From Acidovorax sp. NCPPB 4044 (lineage in GTDB: Bacteria > Pseudomonadota > Gammaproteobacteria > Burkholderiales > Burkholderiaceae_C): a DNA stretch of 24,394 nucleotides. Position numbers and translations under genes: made by a program. The stretch is taken from NCBI RefSeq assembly GCF_028069655.1, contig NZ_JAMCOS010000003.1, forward strand, positions 1 through 24,394, read 5' to 3'. This document shows, piece after piece, positions 16,996 through 24,357 of this stretch (the stretch's first letter is position 1; each line of letters begins with the position of its first letter). Under the pieces are notes generated by a model, which was given only the letters and a program-made list of their open reading frames with translations, made no database searches and had not been told where the DNA came from.

Positions 16996-17922
16996 TTGCG
17001 TGAATCCAACGAACTCTCCGCCCTGGAGGGCTCCCGCATCCTGATCACGGGCGGGGGCGGAATGCTCGGCAGGGCCCTTGCCCGCCATCTGGCCGAGCAT
17101 GTGCCCACAGCCTTGGTTGCGGCCCTGGACCGCCAAGCGTTCGATGTGCGCCAGCGAGAGCAGGCCAGGGCACTGCGCGCCTGGCGCCCCGATATCGTGA
17201 TCCACTGCGCCGTGTGTTCCGACGTCAACTGGTGCGAGGACCATGCGGACGAGGCGGCGCAAGTGCAGCTCGAAGGCACGCGCCACGTGGTCGAGCTGGC
17301 CCGCGATTGCGGGGCCCGATTCTTCTATCCGCAGACTTTCCTGGTCTACGACGGAAGCGGGCCGGTGGACGAGGCCACCCCTCCCAATCCCCTGAGCGTG
17401 TACGCACGCCTCAAGCTGGAGGCGGAGCACATCGTGCTGGAGTCTTTTCCATGCGCACTCTCCGTGCGCATGGGCGGATTTTTCGGGGAGCGTGGTCACG
17501 ACAAGAATTTCGTCGGCAAGCTGGTGCCTCACCTGGCGGGCCTGCTGCGTGCCGGCGTGGACCGCATGGAGGTCGGCGACCGCATCTGGCAGCCCACCCT
17601 CACGGATGACCTGGCCTACAACAGCCTGTTGTTGCTGGCGCGCGGAGAAACCGGCCGCTTCTGCATGGCGTCCCATGGCCAGGCCTCGTTCTTCGATTTG
17701 GCACGGGAGATCGTGCTCCGATTGGGGTTGGATCGCTGCATCGAGATCGCATGCGTCCCTGCGGAAACCATGGCCCGCAAGGAGAAAGCCGTGCGGCCCG
17801 ACGCGGTGGTGATGCGCAATGCCGCGTTGCAGTCCCGCGGCCTGGATCGTCAGCGCCCTTGGCAGGACAGCCTGGCCGCCTATCTGGACCACCCCTATTT
17901 CATTGGAATGTTTGCCCCATGA
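16996..17922 (+). CDS. RmlD-like NAD(P)-dependent 4-keto-sugar reductase
   Basis: The product resembles dTDP-4-dehydrorhamnose reductase: dinucleotide loop TGGGGMLGRAL (18-28), the RPDIVIHCAVCSDVNWCEDH segment typical of RmlD, QTFLVYDG, and YARLK (Y136, K140). With the TTG start at 16996 it has 308 residues. This start is chosen because GAGGGA lies eight bases upstream and the fold begins soon after; the open frame further upstream is antisense-like filler within the previous gene. It probably reduces the C4 ketone of the epimerised CDP-sugar (AscF-like role). It ends in an ATGA overlap with the next gene. Confidence 0.84.
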   Translation: MRESNELSALEGSRILITGGGGMLGRALARHLAEHVPTALVAALDRQAFDVRQREQARALRAWRPDIVIHCAVCSDVNWCEDHADEAAQVQLEGTRHVVELARDCGARFFYPQTFLVYDGSGPVDEATPPNPLSVYARLKLEAEHIVLESFPCALSVRMGGFFGERGHDKNFVGKLVPHLAGLLRAGVDRMEVGDRIWQPTLTDDLAYNSLLLLARGETGRFCMASHGQASFFDLAREIVLRLGLDRCIEIACVPAETMARKEKAVRPDAVVMRNAALQSRGLDRQRPWQDSLAAYLDHPYFIGMFAP

Positions 17923-18965
17923 GCCTGCAACTGCTGAGCCCCTTCGTGGCCGAAGGGGCCTTCGGTCCCATGCCCAACCGTGTCGCGATGGCCGCCATGA
18001 CGCGTGGTTTTGCCGATGGGCGGCACCGCTGCACAGCCGACATCGCTGCCTATTACGCCCGGCGTGCCGCTGCCGGCGTATCGCTGATCCTGACCGAAGG
18101 CATCGTGGTCCATCCGTCGGCGGATGGCTACCGCAATGTGCCCCACCTGCAGAACGACGAGCAGGCCGACAGCTGGATACCGGCCATCCGGCAGGTACAT
18201 CAGGCCGGGGGGCGCATCGTGGCGCAACTGTGGCACTGCGGGCGCATCTCGCACCCGGACTTCACCGGTGGAGTGGCCCCGGTCAGTTCCACGGACCGGC
18301 CGGCGGCCGGCATCAATCGCCAGAACGGCCAGCCCTACGGGCAACCCCGGGCGCTGCATGCATCGGAGATGCCTGGCATCTACCGTCTTTTCGAGGAGGC
18401 CGCGCAGCGTGCCCTGGGTGCTGGCTTCGACGGCGTGCAGGTCCACATGGGGCATGGATACCTGTTCGACCAGTTTCTGGATGCGCGCATCAATGACCGG
18501 ACCGATGCCTATGGCGGGTCGGTCGAGAACCGCTGCCGCATCGTCCTGGAACTGGTGGAGCGCCTGTTGCCCGTCTGCGGCCCGCAGCGGCTCATGGTCC
18601 GCATCTCGCCCGCGCGGATGATGGGTGGGCTGTACGAGTGGCCTGACTTGGACGACCTGCTTGGCCATCTCATTCCCCGGCTCGACCGCCTGGGACTGCG
18701 GCAGCTGGACATCAGCTGTGCGGATGCGCCCTATGCCGAAACCTCCGGCAGGATCGTGCGCAAGGTGCGCCCCTTCTGGCCCCATTTCCTGATCGGGGGA
18801 GCGTCGCTGTCGGCCGAGGAGGCCGAGCACGAAATCCAGGAAGGACTGCTGGACATGGTCACGTGGGGCCGTGCGCTCCTTGCCAATCCGGACTTCGTGC
18901 GCAGGCTGGAGCGCGGAGAGGCCCTCGAACCCATGACGCCCGAGCGGCGTGCCGTGCTCTACTGA
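17919..18965 (+). CDS. Old Yellow Enzyme-family FMN oxidoreductase
   Basis: OYE-type flavoproteins reduce activated C=C bonds with NAD(P)H. The 348-residue TIM barrel shows NRVAMAAMTR near the N-terminus (T28 near the flavin), QLWHCGRISHP, the substrate-binding pair and proton donor H176-x-x-H179-G-Y181 followed by LFDQFLDARINDRTDAYGGS, and the C-terminal flavin-phosphate segment (LIGGASL ... GRALLANPDFVRRL). There is no extra FeS/FAD domain, so it is not of the dienoyl-CoA reductase type. It overlaps the preceding gene by ATGA and is the last gene of the plus operon. A role in sugar or acyl-group reduction is inferred from context only. Confidence 0.9.
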   Translation: MSLQLLSPFVAEGAFGPMPNRVAMAAMTRGFADGRHRCTADIAAYYARRAAAGVSLILTEGIVVHPSADGYRNVPHLQNDEQADSWIPAIRQVHQAGGRIVAQLWHCGRISHPDFTGGVAPVSSTDRPAAGINRQNGQPYGQPRALHASEMPGIYRLFEEAAQRALGAGFDGVQVHMGHGYLFDQFLDARINDRTDAYGGSVENRCRIVLELVERLLPVCGPQRLMVRISPARMMGGLYEWPDLDDLLGHLIPRLDRLGLRQLDISCADAPYAETSGRIVRKVRPFWPHFLIGGASLSAEEAEHEIQEGLLDMVTWGRALLANPDFVRRLERGEALEPMTPERRAVLY

Positions 18966-18981
18966 TCCGATCGGAGATCAG
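18962..18981. repeat. Imperfect palindrome spanning the two convergent stop codons
   Basis: CTGATC and GATCAG flank an eight-base centre containing CGATCG, so the two convergent operons end inside one near-palindrome. The left TGA is the OYE stop; the right TCA is the complement of the WavE-like gene's stop. There is no T-run on either side, so it does not qualify as a normal intrinsic terminator. Confidence 0.4.
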
Positions 18982-20225
18982 CCGACGCGGCCGCTGAAGA
19001 ATTCGGCGATCGTGAAGTCCTGGGCGCTTTCCTCGTGCGCCTGCCGCATGGCCGAGGGCAGATCGGCGTAGACCTCCCGCCACCATGCCGGAGTACCGAC
19101 GAACCCCTTGTTGAGGGTCAGATTGAACAGGGGAATGCTCTTGAGCGACAGGACATCGACGAACTCGTCCATCGGAAGCAGGTGGTTTGCCGCGAAACGG
19201 TAGCCATCGGCGAGGTCCCGGGCCGGCTCGGCCCATTGGCGCGCCAAGCTTTGCCACAGCAGGCATTCGACGGCGGCCTTCTGTATCTGCTGGTAGGGCT
19301 CTTCGGTCCTGTGCTGGATCTCGGATGCTCCGCGCATGTCTTCCGGAAGCGACCACAACTCGCACATGTCCTGGGTGCGGCTCACCAGAAAACGCTCTGA
19401 GAAGTGAAAGGGGATCTGCTTCCAGGATGAATGTGCCAGGAAGCCGAACTTCCCCGCGTTCCTGCTGCCATCGTCGAAGAGCTCTTCCACGGCGCGGTAG
19501 AGCGATCCGGTGACGACCGTATCGCTTCGCATGCGAACCGAGTACGGCACCCCGACCTCGGCCAGGTGCAGGGCTCCTGCCTTGGCGGAACGGATGATGG
19601 CATTGCGGCTGTCCACCATGTTCTGGGGTTGGGGGAGTGTGACCACGGCGTCCACCCACGGCCGGCAGGCATCGAGGCTGGCGGCGGACTGATGGTCCCA
19701 GGTGACAAAGCAGATATGGGCCTCGGGGCATGCCATGCGTTGCCAGGCCAGCGCCATCGGCGTGTAGGGAAAGACCGGACCTTGCACGAAGATGCCGAGC
19801 GAAGGTGTATGGGAGGGCGGTTTGCGCTGCAGGGACAGTCCTTCGAACACCCGCGAGAAAGCCTGGAGCTGGTCGATGTCTCCATGCCGGTTGCTGTGGG
19901 TGAGTGCCGGCACGCAGCGGTAATCGCCCCACAGGTTGCGGATCTGGTTCATGATTTCCGCCGAGTGCGCCGCGAAGATCACCAGGAGCACTTCGTCGTG
20001 CGGCTCTTCCATGAGCGCATCGGGGCTCCGCACGGGAATCCCGTGGATCTGCTTGCCTTGGTTCGCGGGGAATGGGCACACGGTGTATTCCACCGGAAGG
20101 CCGAGCAGCGGGTAGTAGTCCGTGAAGGCCTGCCCGGCGCCCCAGCCGATCAGGCGGACCTTGGCCGGATCGATTTCCGGATACTTCAAAAGAACGCGGT
20201 CGAGGCCGCCCCGAATCTTGGCCAT
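18978..20225 (-). CDS. WavE-type glycosyltransferase with N-terminal Rossmann-like domain
   Basis: A 415-residue protein with two parts. Residues about 22-100 form a small Rossmann-like domain (VRLIGWGAGQAF, then GKQIHGIPVRSPDAL). From about 143 onward it matches the WavE lipopolysaccharide-synthesis family: GIFVQGPVFPYTPMAL, ICFVTWDHQ, a run of conserved NxI residues and RMRSD (231-235), the probable donor/metal-binding motif. WavE proteins are thought to transfer sugars onto surface glycans. AGAGGG nine bases before the ATG supports the start. Last gene of the minus operon. It probably extends the flagellin glycan; an O-antigen role is possible. Confidence 0.75.
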   Translation of the reverse strand: MAKIRGGLDRVLLKYPEIDPAKVRLIGWGAGQAFTDYYPLLGLPVEYTVCPFPANQGKQIHGIPVRSPDALMEEPHDEVLLVIFAAHSAEIMNQIRNLWGDYRCVPALTHSNRHGDIDQLQAFSRVFEGLSLQRKPPSHTPSLGIFVQGPVFPYTPMALAWQRMACPEAHICFVTWDHQSAASLDACRPWVDAVVTLPQPQNMVDSRNAIIRSAKAGALHLAEVGVPYSVRMRSDTVVTGSLYRAVEELFDDGSRNAGKFGFLAHSSWKQIPFHFSERFLVSRTQDMCELWSLPEDMRGASEIQHRTEEPYQQIQKAAVECLLWQSLARQWAEPARDLADGYRFAANHLLPMDEFVDVLSLKSIPLFNLTLNKGFVGTPAWWREVYADLPSAMRQAHEESAQDFTIAEFFSGRVG

Positions 20226-20272
20226 CCTGCGGTGCCCTCTGGATAGTGGAGTGGAATGCCTCTGGAGAGGCC

Positions 20273-21511
20273 TCAGCGATAGAAATACAGGCAGGTATCC
20301 CAGCGGTCTTCGGTGTGGTGCTGCAGGCCGACCGAGTAGCCAGGGGCCACGGCATCCACCAGCGCCGGGATGTCCAGCAGATCGGTCGCGCGGTGATAGG
20401 CGGATATCGCCATCTTGGGCAGACCGGCGCGGATGGCCGCCTCGGCGCCCCGCAGCGCCGGTATTTCGAAGCCTTCGATGTCCATCTTGATGAACGTCGG
20501 GGGCGCGTCGATGAGGTCGTCGATGCGCCGGATGCTCACCGTCTCCAGTGGTGCATTCGGATCGACGGCGATGCTGCCGCCATGTCCCCCCAGGTGGTGG
20601 AACGGGGCTTGTGCATCGTGCTCGCCGACCGCGAAGGGATGCAGCGAAATCCTGGATGCGAGCGCGGTGCCCGCGTAGCCCTGCTGCAGCTTGCGCAGCA
20701 CTTCGAGGTTCAAGCGATCGGGCTCGATCATCCAGGAGTGCCCGATGCGGTCACCTGTCATGCCCAGCAGTCCGGTCGTGGATTCGCCGATGGAGGCTCC
20801 GCAATCGACGAACCTCTCGTCGTCCGACAAATTCAGCAGGCCCGAACGGAAATACAGCGTGGAGTAGGGCCTGGCCACGGTGAGGTACCACTCCGGATTG
20901 CAGCTCAGGTGAAACATGAGCACGCTGCGCAATGTGTTCACCGAATGCGGATCCGAAAACCGCCGCTCCAGCGCCTGGAATTCATCGAATCTGCTGCTGA
21001 TGGCCGGCGCCCAGTCCGCCGTGCGGTAGTCCACGCGATCGTTCATGCCGAAGAGCCGAGTGACCTGCTCGTGGTTCAGGTGGGCGATACCGTGGAGGGT
21101 GCAGAGCCGGTCGAAAAAGCGCCGGGAATAATCCGTCCGGCAGCAGTTGATGGCAATGATGTCCGGGTCGTGGCGCTGCATGGACAGGAAGCGTTCGGTG
21201 GAGATGATCTCCACGCCGTAGTAGTCCTCGCCGCTGGTGTATTTGAAGTCATCGACCACGGCCAGAGCCCAACCCTGGTCGCGGGTCGCGCGGATGAAGA
21301 CTTCCGCGAAGGTCTTCGTCCCCAGGAGGACGAAGCGCGTGCGGTCTCCTCGCCGCGCGAAGATTTCGCGTGCCTGGGAGGGGATGCAGAAATGCGGGTC
21401 GCGGCGGTAGAGCTCCAGCATGGCGAGCAGCGCTTCATCCCGTTGGAAGGGCGCCAGATTGATCCGGCTGACCAGGGCGTCGGGCGAGAAGGAAGGGGGC
21501 ATGGAGGCCAT
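20273..21511 (-). CDS. FkbM-family SAM-dependent methyltransferase with N-terminal extra domain
   Basis: FkbM enzymes O-methylate sugars and polyketides. The C-terminal half has the SAM-binding motif FVDCGASIGESTTGLL (234-249), an acidic residue after the second strand (MIEPDRLNLE) and the family signature FIKMDIEGFEIPALRGAE (340-357). Residues about 58-140 look like a separate Rossmann-like domain (RFVLLGTKTFAE ... VVDDFKYTSGEDYYGVEI). The frame opens upstream to a TTG at 21559, but the ATG at 21511, with GAAAG eight bases before it, fits better and gives 412 residues. It follows the acyltransferase after 44 bp. The likely role is O-methylation of a glycan sugar; the position methylated is unknown. 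Confidence 0.85.
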   Translation of the reverse strand: MASMPPSFSPDALVSRINLAPFQRDEALLAMLELYRRDPHFCIPSQAREIFARRGDRTRFVLLGTKTFAEVFIRATRDQGWALAVVDDFKYTSGEDYYGVEIISTERFLSMQRHDPDIIAINCCRTDYSRRFFDRLCTLHGIAHLNHEQVTRLFGMNDRVDYRTADWAPAISSRFDEFQALERRFSDPHSVNTLRSVLMFHLSCNPEWYLTVARPYSTLYFRSGLLNLSDDERFVDCGASIGESTTGLLGMTGDRIGHSWMIEPDRLNLEVLRKLQQGYAGTALASRISLHPFAVGEHDAQAPFHHLGGHGGSIAVDPNAPLETVSIRRIDDLIDAPPTFIKMDIEGFEIPALRGAEAAIRAGLPKMAISAYHRATDLLDIPALVDAVAPGYSVGLQHHTEDRWDTCLYFYR

Positions 21512-21555
21512 GTATGTCGCTTTCAGGCGGGCTTGCGTGCAGCGTGCCGGAGGCG

Positions 21556-22221
21556 TCAATTCCAGGCGAAGCGCCGGGCCGGATTGCCCATGATCGTGAT
21601 GTTCGGCGGTATCCGCCCGTACACCACGCTGCCCGCGCCGACCTTGACGTTGTCACCGATGACCGTGCCGCTGGTGATGACGCAATTGGGGTGGATCGAC
21701 ACGAAATTGCCGATCTTGGCGCCTCCCCCGATGGAGCAATGGCTGTTGATCTGGCACCAGTCGCCGATCTGGACGTCGTGCCCGATGACCGTGTATTCCT
21801 GGATGCAGACGAAATCTCCGATCTGTACATCGACCGAGATGCCGACCCGGGGCGCGACGATGCAGCCCCTGCCCAGCCGCGCATGCCGTGTCACGTTGGC
21901 CTGGGGGTGGACCACGGTGGCGAAATCCACGTCGTGGAGCGTGCGCAGCGTTTCGGTGTACTTGAGGCGGGCCGCGGGATCCCCCAGTGCCGCCATGAAC
22001 ACATCTCCGCTGACCGGGACATATGTGAGCGGGTCGCCCACGATGCCGACGGAGCGGTGCATGCCGTCCAGCGCGGAGGTCCGGGAGTCGAGAAAGCCCT
22101 TGGGACGGAACAGTGGGTTGTCGTCCTCGATGTAGGTCAACACCTCCCGGCCGAAGCCTCCCGCACCGACGATGAGCAGATTGCGGCGCGCGTCTGCAGG
22201 AGCATGAGAAGGCGAAGACAT
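21556..22221 (-). CDS. NeuD/PglD-family sugar acyltransferase
   Basis: These left-handed beta-helix enzymes acylate amino or hydroxyl groups of nucleotide sugars. The 221-residue product has an N-terminal Rossmann-like domain (NLLIVGAGGFGREVL, 14-28) and about six hexapeptide-repeat turns from residue 113 on (GCIVAP, SVDVQIGDFV, VIGHDVQIGD, SIGGGAKIG, TVIGDNVKVGAG), ending MGNPARRF. H148 in VIGHDVQIG matches the catalytic histidine of PglD. The ATG at 22221 is chosen because upstream sequence is unlike the family and lies in the SDR gene. Given the ACP/KAS genes just upstream, the donor may be an ACP- or CoA-bound short acyl rather than acetyl-CoA. Confidence 0.88.
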   Translation of the reverse strand: MSSPSHAPADARRNLLIVGAGGFGREVLTYIEDDNPLFRPKGFLDSRTSALDGMHRSVGIVGDPLTYVPVSGDVFMAALGDPAARLKYTETLRTLHDVDFATVVHPQANVTRHARLGRGCIVAPRVGISVDVQIGDFVCIQEYTVIGHDVQIGDWCQINSHCSIGGGAKIGNFVSIHPNCVITSGTVIGDNVKVGAGSVVYGRIPPNITIMGNPARRFAWN

Positions 22222-22231
22222 GGTGGCGCGC

Positions 22232-22999
22232 TCAGCTGATGGTGAGGCCGCCATCCATGACCAGCGTCGTGCCCGTGATCCACCGGCTGGCCTGGGACAG
22301 CAGAAAGACGGCGGCATTCGCCACGTCGTCGGGTTTGCCGAAACCCAGCGGATAGTTGCCGCGCTCCTGCTCCATCGAACCCACCAGCGTGGCGGTGGCG
22401 TCCAGCAGGGGGGTTTCGACCAGTGCGGGCGACAGGCAGTTGGCGCGGATGCCCCGCTTCACCACTTCCATCGCAAGGCAGCGGACCATCGCAATCAACG
22501 CCGCCTTGGTGCCGGAGTAGGCGGCCACGCCGGGTACGCCGATGTGCGCGGCGATCGAGGCGATGAACACCATCGAGCCGCCCGGCGCGACCAGGCTGCG
22601 CTTGAGCAGCGCCTGCGTCAGCAGCATGGGGGCGTCCACATTGATGCTCTGCACTTCCCGCAGATGCTGCTCGGTGATCATCCGCACGGGAGCCAGGCGG
22701 GAGATGCCCGCGCTGTGCACCACGCCGTTCAAGGGCGCCGTGCCGATCTGTTCGATCACCGCGGCGCGGTCCTGGGCCTGGGTCAGGTCTGCACGCAGCG
22801 TCTGGTGTTTTCCCTCGGGCGCTGCGGCCTGCAGTGACTCCAGCGTGCGGGCCAGGCGCTCTTCGTCCCGCCCCACGCCGATCACGTCCGCGCCCATGCG
22901 GGCACAGGCCATGGCAATGGAATGGCCGAGGCCCGATGTGGCACCCGTCACCAGGATGCGTTGGCCCGTGAGATGGAAGGGGGTGAGGGTGGTGTCCAT
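22232..22999 (-). CDS. FabG-like short-chain dehydrogenase/reductase
   Basis: A classical 255-residue SDR with the cofactor loop TGATSGLG (18-25), R44 suited to NADPH, HSAG (95-98), N120 and the catalytic set S148, Y161, K165 (YSGTK), ending in the usual GTTLVMDGG. Such enzymes include 3-oxoacyl-ACP reductases. Lying four bases after a KAS III gene and close to an ACP gene, reduction of a 3-oxoacyl-ACP to 3-hydroxyacyl-ACP is the most economical role. Reduction of a sugar ketone is the alternative. Confidence 0.86.
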   Translation of the reverse strand: MDTTLTPFHLTGQRILVTGATSGLGHSIAMACARMGADVIGVGRDEERLARTLESLQAAAPEGKHQTLRADLTQAQDRAAVIEQIGTAPLNGVVHSAGISRLAPVRMITEQHLREVQSINVDAPMLLTQALLKRSLVAPGGSMVFIASIAAHIGVPGVAAYSGTKAALIAMVRCLAMEVVKRGIRANCLSPALVETPLLDATATLVGSMEQERGNYPLGFGKPDDVANAAVFLLSQASRWITGTTLVMDGGLTIS

Positions 23000-23003
23000 G
23001 GCG

Positions 23004-24041
23004 TCAGGATTCCAGCATCGCGGGAAACCGTGCGCCTGCGATGTCCAGGATGCAGGTACCCCAGGACAGTCCGATGCCGAAGCCGCTCAGCAGCAGCTTG
23101 TGCGAACCGCTCTCCAGGGTTTCGTTCAATCGAGCGGTCATCGTCACCGGCAGCGTGGCGCCACTGGTGTTGCCGTAGTCGGCCAGCGTCGACGGAACCT
23201 TTTCCTGGGGAAGCGCCAGTTTCTTGCGGATGGTCTCGTTGATCATCCGGTTGGCCTGGTGGAAGATGAAGTAATCCACATCCTCCTTGGACACTCCCGC
23301 ATATTGCAGTGCGCGTTCCACGGAAGGCGGCACCCTCTGCGTCGAGAAACTGAGCACGGCAGGCCCGTCGAGGACGAGCCGGTCCGGCCACTGGAGTTCC
23401 CCGTTCTCGTCGCGCGTCGGAATGCTGTGGTGGAAGGCGTAGGGCTCCCGGTGCCCTCCTACCGGTTTGATGATCGCCTTGTATCCGCTGCCGTCGCTGT
23501 TGAGGTCGAAATACATCGGCGGCGCTGCAGGATCGAATTCCAGGGCGGTGGCCGTACCGGCATCGGAGAACAGAGGATCCTTTTCGCTCGCGGACCGGTC
23601 CCCCACCAGCAGCAGTCCCTTTTTCACGGTACCCGAGGCGATCATGCTGCCCAGGAGGTGCAGACCGAACGGGTAGCCCGAGCAACCCAGATTCACATCG
23701 AATGCGATGGTGCCGGAGGTCAGCTGCAGCCGGTCTTGCAGGATGATGGCGGTGGAGGGGATCGGGTAGTCGGGGGACTGCGTGACCACGATGAGCGCGT
23801 CCACCTCTTCACGGGCCCACTGCAGTTCTTCCAGCAGCTTCTCGGTGGCGTCCATTGCCAGGTCGGAGAAGCACTGCCAAGAGGCGCAGAGGCGGCGCTG
23901 CTGGATGCCGATGTTGCGCACCAGCCGCTCCCGTTCGGAGCGAATCTTCGGCGGGCAGTCTTCCAGATTGGAGATGACGCGCTTGGGAACGCAACTGGTC
24001 ATGCCCGCAAAGCGCACGTTGTGCAGGGTGGACAGGCCCAT
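23004..24041 (-). CDS. 3-oxoacyl-ACP synthase III-like (FabH family) condensing enzyme
   Basis: KAS III enzymes join an acyl-CoA starter with malonyl-ACP. The 345-residue thiolase-fold product retains the Cys-His-Asn triad: C120 in VNLGCSGYPFGL, H261 in FHQANRMINETI and N291 in YGNTSGATLPV. The C-terminal GFGIGLSWGTCIL also fits. It lies six bases after the ACP gene. KAS III genes next to flagellin and its glycosyltransferases are known from Pseudomonas glycosylation islands, where they are linked to acylated amino sugars such as modified viosamine. It is therefore probably dedicated to glycan acylation, not general fatty-acid synthesis. Confidence 0.92.
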   Translation of the reverse strand: MGLSTLHNVRFAGMTSCVPKRVISNLEDCPPKIRSERERLVRNIGIQQRRLCASWQCFSDLAMDATEKLLEELQWAREEVDALIVVTQSPDYPIPSTAIILQDRLQLTSGTIAFDVNLGCSGYPFGLHLLGSMIASGTVKKGLLLVGDRSASEKDPLFSDAGTATALEFDPAAPPMYFDLNSDGSGYKAIIKPVGGHREPYAFHHSIPTRDENGELQWPDRLVLDGPAVLSFSTQRVPPSVERALQYAGVSKEDVDYFIFHQANRMINETIRKKLALPQEKVPSTLADYGNTSGATLPVTMTARLNETLESGSHKLLLSGFGIGLSWGTCILDIAGARFPAMLES

Positions 24042-24047
24042 GGTGCG

Positions 24048-24278
24048 TTACCCCAGCAGCTTGTAGAGATCCGTGACCGTGGTGCAGTTCTTCAGGTCGT
24101 CGCCCACGATGGTCTTTCCGTATTCCACGTCGAACATCACGATGACGCCCAGTGCGGCAAGGGAATCCCATTCCGGCAGGGCGCGCAATTCGGTGTCGGG
24201 CGTCACTTCCACGGGTTCCTGGAAGTCGACGGCGGTCAGAAAGCTCTCGATGAACTGCTCGATGGAAGGCGAAGGCAT
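24048..24278 (-). CDS. Dedicated acyl carrier protein
   Basis: A 76-residue acidic protein with the phosphopantetheine site LPEWDSLAALGVI (D38-S39-L40), three predicted helices and the terminal TVTDLYKLLG. It differs from the housekeeping AcpP (which has a DSLD/E motif), as expected for a pathway-specific carrier. The ATG at 24278 has GGAG seven bases upstream. It is the first gene of the minus operon and begins only 15 bases after the T-run of the flagellin terminator, leaving no room for a conventional promoter in between. Confidence 0.92.
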   Translation of the reverse strand: MPSPSIEQFIESFLTAVDFQEPVEVTPDTELRALPEWDSLAALGVIVMFDVEYGKTIVGDDLKNCTTVTDLYKLLG

Positions 24279-24293
24279 GCGTACTCCAGAATG

Positions 24294-24332
24294 AAAAAAG
24301 CCGCTCGGGCCAAGATGGAAGGCCCGAACGGC
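24294..24332 (-). terminator. Rho-independent terminator of fliC
   Basis: On the minus strand GCCGTTCGGGCC, a nine-base loop and GGCCCGAGCGGC form a 12-bp stem with one G-U pair, followed by six T residues. It begins 25 bases after the flagellin stop. This is a textbook strong terminator for an abundantly transcribed gene. Confidence 0.9.
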
Positions 24333-24357
24333 AGTGTATTAGCCCCGGAAACCTTTT

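Noticed and set aside
18859..20355. 498-codon minus-strand frame overlapping the WavE-type gene in another frame
   Set aside because: It has no family features and overlaps a frame with WavE motifs (QGP, RMRSD).
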